NCBI GenBank assembly: GCA_903813345.2
Contig: CAIIXF020000007.1
Coordinates: 16,166,714 to 16,230,713, forward strand
Reading direction: 5' to 3'
Length of the DNA stretch: 64,000 bases
Source: Owenia fusiformis
Taxonomy: Eukaryota; Annelida; Polychaeta; Sabellida; Oweniidae
Below the pieces are notes generated by a model that did no database searches, had not been told where the DNA came from, and saw only the letters and a list, made by a program, of their open reading frames with translations. Of this stretch, positions 22,901 through 31,356 are shown piece by piece. The translations under genes and the position numbers were made by a program. The stretch's first letter is position 1; each line of letters opens with the position of its first letter.

Positions 22901-23899
22901 AACTTCTGAGAAGATGTAGATGATTTAGAAAAAAATTGAAGTCAGTCTAAACAGTATTTGTTAAGTTATAGGAAGTTGTAAGAAATTGTTACAGACGCCG
23001 GACGCCAGACGCCGGACGCCAACCACCAACCGCCGTCGCAAAAAAACGGAGACCATAACAATATGTCACCACTTTTTGGTGGTGACATAAAAAGATATTA
23101 ATATTATACACAAATAACATTTGTATATCTTTGATTGGTTGTGGTTTAGCTAATAAAATGTGTTGTCTTTTATATTTTGACACTTCTCTGCCATATGTTA
23201 TTTTCAAAAAAATTAACGCGGCTGAAACTCCTAAATTACAAGAGGCCACAGATAAATCTGAAATATACAATTACAAATGTCATTTCTACAATGTACTGTA
23301 CAGTACAATATGAATAATTTTTTCATGTATTTTACAGCACAGTGGTTTTTTGACTCCTTATTTTTGAGGTTTTATTGACGAAAAAACCTTGAAATGGATA
23401 ACCTTATATATCATTTGAGGCTTAATTAATTCTCCATTTGGTTGAATAATTCTCCCTGTTTTTATGTCAAAGTGTTGATATTCTATTCAAATTGTACTCC
23501 AATGCTCTCTTGAGACTCTATTATATATTTCCAGTACATTATATCATTGGAACGTTGTGCTTTGTTTCATCACAGTTCTACTCTTCAATGTTAATTTTCT
23601 ATGTGTTTTTATTAATACTTTATTGTCATTCCTTTTCTACCGGTTTTGCTTAATTACATTATTCTCCTATTTAAATAAATGTGTTCTACATGATTATTTA
23701 TTTGTATTGCATGTGTCCCTTTCAGGGTGAAAAGATATTGAGTTCCAGTACAATATCATTCCATTATGTGGACCCTGGCACAATGTACCTTCTAGATTTT
23801 CTCATCTATGACCTTAATGTGCATAAACTGAGGGGTGACAATAGATATATATGGGATAATAACCCAAAGCGAACATACAAAGACCTTCTAAGAACTTAG
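13960..23899 (+). CDS. C1GALT1-like beta-1,3-galactosyltransferase, copy A
   Basis: Predicted core-1 type galactosyltransferase (glycosyltransferase family 31), a type II Golgi enzyme adding galactose in beta-1,3 linkage to O-linked GalNAc. Coding exons are 13960-13965 (ATG CAG), 15410-15524 (signal anchor, hydrophobic IFLGLLLFTIVSCLITM), 19034-19722 (catalytic) and 23726-23899 (C-terminus, stop TAG). They join in frame (phases 0, 1, 0) to 327 residues, close to the vertebrate family size of about 363. The catalytic exon has CWVLTTP, the DxD metal site in FLKADDDTYV, VKQGYASGGAGYV and EDADIGICLE; exon 4 has the family's SFHYVDP. DDD distinguishes it from the Cosmc chaperone. Intron 2 contains a LINE; intron 3 contains a 3-kb minisatellite element. 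The frame is intact. Acceptor specificity within the family is inferred. Confidence 0.87.
15410..15524 (+). CDS. C1GALT1-like A, signal-anchor exon
   Basis: The exon sits between TTTTTCCAG and GTACTG and encodes 38 codons plus one base. A short basic stem (KALKIYRCGR) precedes a single hydrophobic segment of about 17 residues, then a polar lumenal start ending HQPT. Length and phase match copy C exactly; copy B is four codons shorter. Confidence 0.85.
15627..15776. other. Intron 2 sequence with G homopolymer and LINE target site
   Basis: A run of 12 G lies at about 15688-15699. The LINE's left target-duplication copy ACACAGCAT occupies 15768-15776. The 72-codon open frame here is intronic and unlikely to be coding. 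Confidence 0.5.
15777..18711 (-). mobile_element. 5'-truncated non-LTR retrotransposon (Jockey/CR1-group LINE)
   Basis: Inserted antisense in intron 2 of C1GALT1-like A. The 9-bp target duplication ACACAGCAT is at 15768-15776 and 18712-18720. On the minus strand one frame (18720 to 17113) starts inside the apurinic endonuclease domain (DHS motif near its start) and runs through reverse transcriptase. Visible RT motifs are NYRPITLL, FLDIAAAFDRVPH, GVPQGSILGP and the catalytic YADD. A second frame (from about 17130 to 15974) carries the thumb and the C-terminal CTCGKPQTLKHFLFQC zinc-like motif. One frameshift near 17115-17135 separates them. The low-coordinate end is T-rich with ATT repeats, the tail in antisense. 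The element lacks ORF1 and half the endonuclease, so it is dead but young. Confidence 0.88.
15974..17056 (-). pseudogene. LINE ORF2, thumb and C-terminal Cys-rich domain
   Basis: This 360-codon segment continues the RT polyprotein in another frame after the break near 17.12 kb. It includes the conserved LNPLKKLKYKLGSKHLETIF region (post-RT helices), FDYGAIMYS and the CxC...H...C tail. The 59.3-60.2 kb LINE shows the same landmarks with clear divergence, so two related but distinct families have been active. Confidence 0.8.
17113..18720 (-). pseudogene. LINE ORF2, endonuclease C-terminus plus reverse transcriptase
   Basis: An open frame of 535 codons, whose first methionine lies at the truncation point rather than a natural start. 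It contains the end of the EEP endonuclease (residues about 1-75), a linker and the RT fingers and palm (about 290-535), ending just past YADD because of a frameshift. All key RT residues before the break look intact. It has no promoter or true start, so it is a relic. Confidence 0.85.
19034..19722 (+). CDS. C1GALT1-like A, catalytic exon
   Basis: Bounded by acceptor TTTTCAG and donor GTAAGT, this 689-nt exon encodes the GT-A fold. It runs from VFCWVLTTP through the DDD site and the VKQGYASGGAGYV acceptor-site loop to EDADIGICLENLNVTLGV, then a variable tail with NVT as a potential N-glycosylation site. It is close to copies B and C throughout, with most differences in the last 40 codons. Confidence 0.9.
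19887..23092 (+). mobile_element. Hairpin-ended element with amplified interior (GTCACCACC family)
   Basis: The head ACAAGGCATTAACATGAC is followed by an ACCACC motif. The tail is a near-perfect hairpin of GTCACCAC and GTGGTGAC around a short T-rich loop (about 23062-23088), then ATAAAA. Between them lie the minisatellite (20.0-22.95 kb) and a CGGACGCC-rich stretch (22995-23040). Shorter relatives with the same head and tail are at 6.7, 26.2, 45.2 and 56.5-57.3 kb. No protein is encoded. It sits wholly in intron 3 of C1GALT1-like A. Confidence 0.65.
19985..22945. repeat. Complex minisatellite, ~20 units of 120-165 bp, AGGTCA-rich
   Basis: The phrase GTAGATGATTTTGAAAAA recurs about 20 times at spacings of 120-165 bp. 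Each unit contains TTTTTGACCTTGAGAAGG, AGGTCATTGAAGGTCA, GTCAAATCTAAAGTCAG and GTCAATTTGAAGCAAG. Length variation comes from internal duplication of the AAGGTCAAATGTCAAATC module. Units after 21.25 kb share GTCAATGTGAAGC and an extra module, so there is higher-order structure. Single diverged units occur at 56.5-57.3 kb. Short open frames inside are repeat translations, not genes. Confidence 0.92.
23105..23402. mobile_element. Second copy of the 1.4-kb MITE family
   Basis: Begins ACATTTGTATATCTTTGATT and continues with CACTTCTCTGCCATATG; it ends with a GACGAAAAAACCTTGAAATGG end comparable to that of the 1394-1782 element. It abuts the tail of the hairpin-ended element in intron 3. Confidence 0.6.
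23726..23899 (+). CDS. C1GALT1-like A, C-terminal exon
   Basis: Follows acceptor CCCTTTCAG in phase 0 and encodes 57 codons plus TAG. It contains ISFHYVDPGTMYLLDFLIYD, the family-typical end of the galactosyltransferase fold, then a basic tail. It is the only candidate terminal exon between catalytic exon A and gene B. AATAAA follows at 23988-23993. Confidence 0.88.
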   Translation, partial: GEKILSSSTISFHYVDPGTMYLLDFLIYDLNVHKLRGDNRYIWDNNPKRTYKDLLRT

Positions 23900-23987
23900 A
23901 ATTGCACAAGGAAATCAACTGTAATGTTATGGGAATGATTTTCTTCATGGTGTTTAATAATAATCAGTTTTTTGAAATGTAATGTTA

Positions 23988-23993
23988 AATAAA
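23988..23993 (+). promoter_or_regulatory. Polyadenylation signal of C1GALT1-like A
   Basis: Canonical AATAAA 89 bp after the stop codon, on the gene's strand. Another GAATAAAGG occurs about 100 bp further on. Confidence 0.6.
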
Positions 23994-24100
23994 AAGAGGA
24001 AGAAAAACGGAAACAGATGTAGCTTGCTTGTTTATAATTGTACTTTATGTAAATACTATGTGCATGTATTAAATGTCCATGTAAATATGTTTATTGAATA

Positions 24101-24493
24101 AAGGACGATTCTCGGTTTGGAGAACGAAGTTCATCAATCTAAATGAGCATTATCCCTACTTCGGACAAATTTGATTTTTTAACATAATATAGATTTGAAT
24201 GTCCTCTTTTGAATAGTCATAATTTAATTTGGGTAATATTTCTAGATTTTTCTCAAAAAAATATTAGCGCAATACACTGATGAACTTCTTTCCCCAAATC
24301 GAGACTTGTATTTTATTAAAATCGGTCTAATTGAGCGTTATCCCTGCTCCAGACCAATTTGATATTTTTACATCTTGTAGATTTAAATGTCCTCTTTTGA
24401 ATATTCATAGTTTAATTTGGGTAATATTTCTATATTTTTCATGAAAAAAAATATTAGCCCAGGAGACTGTTCTCCAAACCGAGAATCGTCCTT
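24101..24493. mobile_element. ~390-bp MITE with TIRs (AGGACGATTCTCGG)
   Basis: The left end AGGACGATTCTCGGTTTGG is mirrored by CCAAACCGAGAATCGTCCT at the right. The interior (CGGACAAATTTGATTTTTTA and related) is internally duplicated. Part of the same family is at 6.3-6.6 kb. It has no coding capacity and lies between genes A and B. Confidence 0.75.
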
Positions 24494-24524
24494 TGCTTTC
24501 GTACAAAAAAACTAGCCACCTACA

Positions 24525-25015
24525 GCCCATTTCAATGTTTTATTGTGTCAGTAAAACCTAGAAAATAAGAAATCAAAAGATCATGGTGCAAATATATATT
24601 CAAAAATATATTCCTATTGTTCATAAATGACATTTGTATGTCTTGGATTGCTTCTAGTTTGGCTAATAAAGTATGTGGCCTCTTATATTTTGATGCTTCT
24701 CTGCCATAGTATTTTCAAAAAGATTAACATGGCTGAAATTCTTTAAATTACAGGAGGGCACAGGCACAAAAAACTGAATAATCTGAAATAAACAAATGTC
24801 ATTCAAGTACAATATGAATAAACTCCTGATTTCTTAATTTTAATAGATTTTTTTTCTAGATGCGAGTAGAAATAATCTTGATTTACGTCATTAAATATTC
24901 AGTCAAAATTCAGTCAAAGTGATGTCATATTTGAAATCTACACGTAAAAGTACATCTAGAAATATGGTTTTGAAAATTGTTTATTAACTTTGAAAATTTA
25001 ATTTTTTTGGGAAAA
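24525..25015. repeat. Third copy of the 1.4-kb MITE plus adjoining dispersed repeat
   Basis: 24525-24850 repeats the 1394-1782 element (TGTCAGTAAAACCTAG, TTGGATTGCTTCTAGTTTGG). 24850-25015 is the reverse complement of the 6480-6615 block (ATTCAGTCAAAGTGATGTC). It is a mosaic of two transposon families between genes A and B. Confidence 0.6.
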
Positions 25016-25449
25016 TGTGATTTCTAGTCCGGGAAGATTCACCATAGACCACATGTTATAAAACAACAAAATGTGAAATATCTTTCTTGTATTGGACAGA
25101 TAATATTTTCTGAAACTGGACATATTTCAATTAGCATTACTATTATATACATAAGGGTGATATGAATATTGAATTATCTCACAAGACGCTATTAAGTTTG
25201 CATAAGTCAGATCATAACCATATTACACATCGCACCGATGACATTGAGCTCTAGATCTTATTGCCATTCTTTTTTTCTGATGAGTAGACAGGACATAATG
25301 TCCCTTAAAAGCTCTTGAAGGCATGATTGAGATCTTGAATAATTGTTGCACACACATTACTTTATGTATGCAGGCAATGTCTAATCATCATATTGTCATA
25401 ACTGATGAAAGAGAAACTTGTGTACAATACACAGAAATGAACAATAAAA
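25016..25449 (+). promoter_or_regulatory. Upstream region / presumed 5' UTR of C1GALT1-like B
   Basis: No transposon is recognised between the last repeat and the ATG of gene B, so the promoter and 5' UTR should lie here. The 20 bp before the ATG resemble those of copies A and C (AATAAAAATGCAGGTA and variants), supporting a shared leader. I see no confident TATA or initiator. Confidence 0.3.
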
Positions 25450-28400
25450 ATGCAGGTAATTTATAGTGATTTATATTATAGCAATTGGATATTTGAAATA
25501 GGGGAAGAAAATCAATGGGATTTGCATACATGGCATTACATCAATGTTAATATTTTCAGTGGTCTTATTGGACAGACAAAAGTCTGGTAGGACTGTAAAT
25601 GGATGCAATCACATATAGTGTCCAATTTATTTTGATGATGAAAATATAGAAATATATTTGGAATTCCTAGCCAATGATATGCAGTACCATTAGAAAGCTA
25701 TAATGAACACTTATACATTTGAGTTATATATAAAATCATGAAAATTTAGGTGCATCATCATGCCTTAAACAACTCAGTCATATGAAGGTTAACAGCCTGC
25801 TTGTCAATGTCTATATTTATATATATACATGTAAACTAATAGTAAAGTATACGATTCAATTTTTAAGAAATACCATGGATTCATAAAAACATACAATAGT
25901 AAACAATGAAAAATAGTTAGATAGCAATGTTTAGTATCAGATCATTAATTCACTTTTAGGTCTCCAAATTAATCAACGTCAGGAGAGTATTTCTGGCACT
26001 ACTTTTATTCACCATTGGTTTGTGTGTTATTATGATGCAACTATCAGGACATCATCCGACAGGTATGGTGATTTATATATCCATATTTTCAAAAATTGCT
26101 TCGCTATTTCTACGAGATTTCATTTGTTTTTCAATCAAAGGTAGTTTTAAATATAATTGTAACTTGATACAAGGCATTTACATGCGAATTGTTACCACCT
26201 GCCATTTGTTACACCACTGAAAACCAACTACCAAACACTAACCACTAAATGCCAAACACCAACTGCCGAATACTGTCTACAAAAAAATTGAAGATGTCAC
26301 CATTTCTAGTGGTGACATAAAAGCAAAATGTGGGTTGTGGACCAGAATTGCCAATTTAAATGATTTCCATCAGATTATGGATATGAGCATTAATTTAAAC
26401 AAAAGGCAGTTTTATTAAGTCTGAATATTGTTGACTGATGGAGGGATGGACAGACAGATAGATGAACAGATGGATGAGTGGGCAATTCCAAACATAAGTT
26501 ATTTGATAAAGGACCAGTCATAGTTTTTTAACAATTATTCACTGTTTTATTGAGGATAAATCAGATTCAGTTTTTCAACCAACATTATTTTATAGCTGTT
26601 CTATTGAGATACCAATTTCAAACTTATAAAACCATTTAAAAAATGTATCCTTCGAATAAACAAAATAAAGCTCTGTTCTAAGATTTACCATAATTTCTAT
26701 TTCAGCTTTCAACTTCCTTCGTACAAAAAATCCAAAAGTATTCTGCTGGGTACTAACCACCCCTTGGAACCTCCCTACAAAAGCAACTGCTGTCAAAAAC
26801 ACATGGATAAAACGTTGCGATGGTGCAGTATTTGTCACATCAAATCATACTGACCCAAACTTTCCAACATTGGCATTAAACATAACAGAAGGTCGTAAAT
26901 ACTTGAGTAATAAGTCATTCACAGCATTCAAATATTTATACAATAACCACCTTTCAGACTTTGATTGGTTTTTGAAAGCTGATGATGACACATATGTCAT
27001 CATGGAAAATCTTAAACATTTCTTGAAGGGATTTAACCCAAGTGATCCTTTATATTTTGGCCACTATTTTAGTGGTTATTTTAAAGGCAAATTAAAAGTA
27101 CCAGTAAAACAGGGATATGCTAGTGGAGGAGCAGGATATGTTATAAGCCAAGAGGCTCTTAGGCGCATGCAAGAAATAGGCTCTAAAGACACTAAATACA
27201 AGTGCAGACGAAATACAGGATTCGAAGATGGGGATATAGGAATCTGCCTTGAAAACCTCAATGTTACACTTGGTGTATCACTTGACAATAATAGACAGAT
27301 GACTTTCCATCCATTTAATGTTATAAAAGAACTAAATAAGTCCCCTAAAGAATCCAAGATGTACCAATATATCAATGGAAACATAAGTATAGGAAAAGAG
27401 AAGGTAAGTAAGTCATGGGAATGAACTGAGATTGGGATTTCAATTTTGAATCATTTTTGTATCCTGAGTAAAATGATAATTTCCGAGCTCTTGAAGATTT
27501 GTCTATTTTGGACCTAAAATAAGTGCAAAATAAACATTAAGCAATGGAAAAATCTTAGCTTATTTCTCATGACAAAGAATGATATGAGCAAAAAATAATC
27601 TAAAATTGAAACAACCTATAAACATTTTTATCTAATATCCAAATTTTCCTCTGTTGGTCTCTAAATAAATGATATTCTGATATAATGCATCTTTAACAAG
27701 AGACAAAATCTGACTGGGGATCTGTGGACTCAAGAGGGTTTTTATATACAAGAGAGGCATTACCCATTTAGATTTATATATGTACAATCATTCAATTAAA
27801 TGTCTTATATACAAGCATTAAATAAGTACTCATAAAAATGCTGTAACTTTTTAAGTTTTATATTTCTGACTAATATTTCGACTGTATAATGTTGACTACT
27901 ATACTCATATACTGAGAGAGTTAAAAAAAATCTACTCTAACAGGAAGGTGGTACTGGTTTGAGCCTAAGGTGGTTCATGGTGGATCAGGTCTGCACGAAA
28001 AAAATTCAAAATAACCGATTAAAATGTGAACATTTTCATACTCTTCATAATATTATTTTTGAATCTATTTTGACAGTTGGCAAATTAACACTGGTACTAA
28101 GATACCTTGGCAACACTTATTGATGACATCAAAGAGCAAATTGTAAGGTGGGAATGACATCAAGGAGCAATTCATAGTATAAGAATACAATTACAAGTTA
28201 AGATGAGATCATTGAGAAATGACAATTACACAAATTTAGCAGAAATTATGTCAAAAACAACATGGCTGCTGAACAGAATATGAATCATATTCAGCATCAA
28301 ATTAGAAGCAGCATCAAGTTCTATAAATCTCCAAAATCAAAATAGGATAAAAAAAGGACATTCGTCAAGCTTATGGAAAGGACACTATATCTACACCTGG

Positions 28401-29062
28401 CATATACCGTAGGAGGGAGAAAGTCAGTTTAAGATGAACCCAGACAGGGGTGACCAAAAGCTGTAACTTCCCCCAATCAGATTGTTGCAATAAAAGAAAT
28501 ATTGGATGAATTCCTATCAGAAAAATTGCTGACATGACTGGTTCAAATGTTGCTCACACATACCATGTTATTCAAAATGATCTTGAAATGGCATTGATGT
28601 GTTTCATGTTCTGTTTCTGGGCAAGCAATTGACTGAGGAGCAATATTCACATTTTTAGTTGGTCATTGTAATTTTGAAACTTTTTCGTGCAGACCTGATC
28701 CACCACTAACCACCTTTGTCTCAATACAGCACCACCTTCCTGTAACTCTTACAGTACATCAGCATACTTAACAATGTACTCGGTATACTAGAAAAATTAG
28801 TCAGTTATATGAAAAAATAAAAAAGTTACAGCAGTTTTATCAGTACTTATTGAACGCCCTGTATTCATGGTATATGTTGTACTTTCAGGGTGCCAGGATA
28901 TTAAGTTCCAATACAATATCATTCCATTATGTAAGCCCCGCCTTAATATACCTCATAGACTTCCTCATCTATGACTTAAATGTGCATCAACTGAGAGGTG
29001 ATAACAAATATGTATGGAACAATAACCCAGATCGGACATACAAAGACCTTTTGGGAACATAG
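25450..29062 (+). CDS. C1GALT1-like beta-1,3-galactosyltransferase, copy B
   Basis: Same family and presumed Golgi activity as copy A. Exons are 25450-25455 (ATG CAG), 25960-26062 (signal anchor, VFLALLLFTIGLCVIMM), 26706-27403 (catalytic) and 28889-29062 (stop TAG). Phases are 0, 1, 0 and the product is 326 residues. DxD is in FLKADDDTYV; VKQGYASGGAGYV and EDGDIGICLE are present. It has a three-codon insertion near the FGHYF region relative to A and C, and SFHYVSP where the others have SFHYVDP, an Asp-to-Ser change in a conserved motif. This is the most compact gene (3.6 kb). Its intron 3 holds a TIR transposon remnant. All splice sites are canonical and the frame is intact. Confidence 0.9.
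26167..26322 (+). mobile_element. Short copy of the hairpin-ended element family
   Basis: Head ACAAGGCATTTACATGCG, a CCAACTACCAAACACTAACC-type middle and a tail hairpin of ATGTCACCA / TGGTGACAT with a 7-base loop, then AAAA. The middle parallels the CGGACGCC stretch of the large copy and the 45.2-kb copy. It lies in intron 2 of copy B. Confidence 0.65.
26706..27403 (+). CDS. C1GALT1-like B, catalytic exon
   Basis: Starts after TATTTCAG in phase 1 and ends at GAGAAG/GTAAGT, 698 nt. It encodes the complete GT-A core with DDD, SGGAGYV and EDGDIGICLE motifs. Potential N-glycosylation sites include NIT, NKS and NVT sequons. The extra GYF-containing insertion is specific to this copy. Confidence 0.9.
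27941..28742. mobile_element. TIR DNA transposon remnant in intron 3 of copy B
   Basis: Ends CAGGAAGGTGGT at left and ACCACCTTCCTG at right. Terminal inverted repeats run about 75 bp and include GTGGATCAGGTCTGCACG. Around 28512-28590 one frame reads IPIRKIADMTGSNVAHTYHV then IQNDLEM, which resembles the second helix-turn-helix of mariner/Tc1-type transposases. The rest is degenerate. No clear target duplication is visible. It is probably a deleted IS630-Tc1-mariner relative, from pattern recognition only. Confidence 0.55.
28889..29062 (+). CDS. C1GALT1-like B, C-terminal exon
   Basis: Acceptor TACTTTCAG, 57 codons plus TAG. It aligns with exon 4 of copies A and C without gaps up to the point where C is truncated, and keeps the full C-terminal tail found in A. 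Confidence 0.88.
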   Translation, partial: GARILSSNTISFHYVSPALIYLIDFLIYDLNVHQLRGDNKYVWNNNPDRTYKDLLGT

Positions 29063-30350
29063 TATTTTGAACACAATGATTTATCAATACAGCTGTGGTA
29101 GAGACAGCAAATTAAGGAAGATATTGCCATGGGAGGAAACAGTGACTTTGCTAGTCAGCAATGGTCAGATTACTTCGTTAGTAAACTCAGTAATAAGTGT
29201 CCAGCAGATCTGAGGTAACAGAAACAATAGAAAAGTCTATGGGAAAAAAAATGACTTTATTAAGGACATGGGATTATAGAATGAAAGTAACCCAGATGCT
29301 GGGAGAGAGAAAACAAAAGTATGCAAAACTCGTTCTTCCAGGTTCAATTGCTCTCTTCTCGGTATATAATGTCTAAGGTCTGTTGATACCTGAAATTGCT
29401 ATCATAAAATATATGATTTAATCTTTGCATCTTTGGAAAATAAGGAATTTGGACCATTTTCCGAACATGATATACTGCATAATATGGCATTCCCAACATT
29501 ATTAATGGTCAGTTACATGTAAGTGTCACACATTTCAATTCAAGTAGAAATCAACCCTTCATACAAAATGAGTGGTACAAATGAAAGTACATTATACAAT
29601 AACAGTTGAGCTATCCAATTTTGAAATTTGCAATTCAAATATGCAATGCAATGCAATGCAACATATTACAGTTAAGTAAGGAGAAAATACAACTTACTCA
29701 GATAAGTGAGGAAAATGGCTTCCTTCATAAAATGAAAATTTGTAAAAGAGAAACTTGAAATATGTTGACCTATGTATGAGAACATTATTTTTAAAAGCGA
29801 GCTTCTTGGTGTCTGTAGAAAAGAGCTAAGAAGAAAGTTTGTAAATGTGGTAATTGTCTTGGAGTACTTCTGCATATTTTGATGCTTAAACTTCTTACTT
29901 ACAAAAGGTCATGGGTTTATTTCAAATACAATTTATTAATCTGAAATACACAATTATTTGAAATCGTGTACAATATGATTATATTTTTCCCTATATGAAG
30001 GCACTGTGGTATGTGTCATTTTCAAAAGACCTGACAGTATTAATGTTTGATATTTTATGACAAGCTGAATGACATATTGTGCCTACCAATCTCCATTCAC
30101 CTAAACAACGCACAAACGATTGCTACTCGTGTTCTTTATGGGACTGTATATCAATATAAGTACATTTACATAATCACTTTTAGTGTAATTCGCTTTGAAA
30201 TAATTGGCACGATCATCATTCTAGTCGAGAAAATACATAATTTAGTACTCTTATGTAAACATTAAGCAACACTTCTAAGAAAATAAACAACGGGTATGCC
30301 ACATAATAAATTATAGTACAAAGATGTATAAAAACTTTAAATGATATGCT
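29063..30350. other. Intergenic region between copies B and C
   Basis: No exon is recognised. A short ATGCA pentamer array lies at 29640-29662. No canonical AATAAA is obvious close behind gene B's stop, so its 3' end is undefined. Confidence 0.45.
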
Positions 30351-30352
30351 GA

Positions 30353-30940
30353 TCCTGACATGGTTGGGCATCCGGTAATGACAATGTCTACCCAATGTTT
30401 GTATGCGAAATTGACATAATTCATGACTGAAATCGGGAAGACAAAATTATGTGATATTCTTTCAGAATTGTTTATAATAACTATTTACAAAAATGTTCCC
30501 GAGACACAAATCCATTTCGGTAAGGTTTGTTTTAAAGTCAAAAGCCCCAATAAGACAATACAAACCCAGATAAAACCAAGAACACTGCAGATTTCATGTA
30601 ATGATTTACGCTCATGTAAACAAGTAATCCCCATATAAAACACTGGCCTACATGACTAATAACATGTTCAAATTGAAATATAGAAAATATTCAACATAGC
30701 ATTTGCTTCCATGTTCAATATGCCCCTCTACCTGCTTAATAAGGCAATGTTTCTTTAAATAAAACCTTAGCCAAGTAGATTAGAGTCTCTGGAACACTTT
30801 TGTAAATAGATTTCACAAGCAATTTTGTTTGTGAATCTCAAATTTAATCTTCCCAATTTCAGTCATGAATTACGTCAATTTCACGTGCAAACTTTGGGTA
30901 GACTTTGTTATTCCCGGACGCCCAAACAAAAGTGTCAGGA
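30353..30940. mobile_element. 588-bp TIR miniature element upstream of copy C
   Basis: Ends TCCTGACA at left and TGTCAGGA at right. Long inverted repeats extend about 90 bp inward (CAATGTCTACCCAATG, CATAATTCATGACTGAAATC and their complements). The 71-codon open frame inside is not recognisable as protein. A separate ATGGGCTTTCA hairpin (30943-30980) abuts the right end. Confidence 0.7.
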
Positions 30941-31356
30941 ACCATGGGCTTTCAATTCAATTCTAGTTGAAAGCCCATGCAGGAACTAAAAAAGGCTATA
31001 TGCCTTGTTAACTTTGCCATCATCTGGCTTAATTAATCTACACCAATCAACAAACTGATTATAATTTCAGATCCCAAACTGGTAATTGTTAAACTACATG
31101 CAAATTAACAGCAAAAATGAAAAATAAAAATCTAAAACTTACTTAACAACCTGTACATAATGTCCATTATATTCCCATGCTAGGCATGATCGATGTTTTG
31201 AAAACATGCTATTTAAACGTTACTGTGTCTACAAATAAAGAGAATCATACTTATAAGAGACTAATGAGTTTGTTACATGTTTAAGAGAAAAACATTAAGC
31301 ATCTGTGTGGAGCATTTACAGAATCACAATACAATACACAGAACTGATCAACAAAA

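Noticed and set aside
19985-22945. CRISPR-like array
   Set aside because: Units are 120-165 bp, the 'spacers' are also repeated, and the setting is a eukaryotic intron. The 99-bp MED23 array was rejected as CRISPR for the same reasons.
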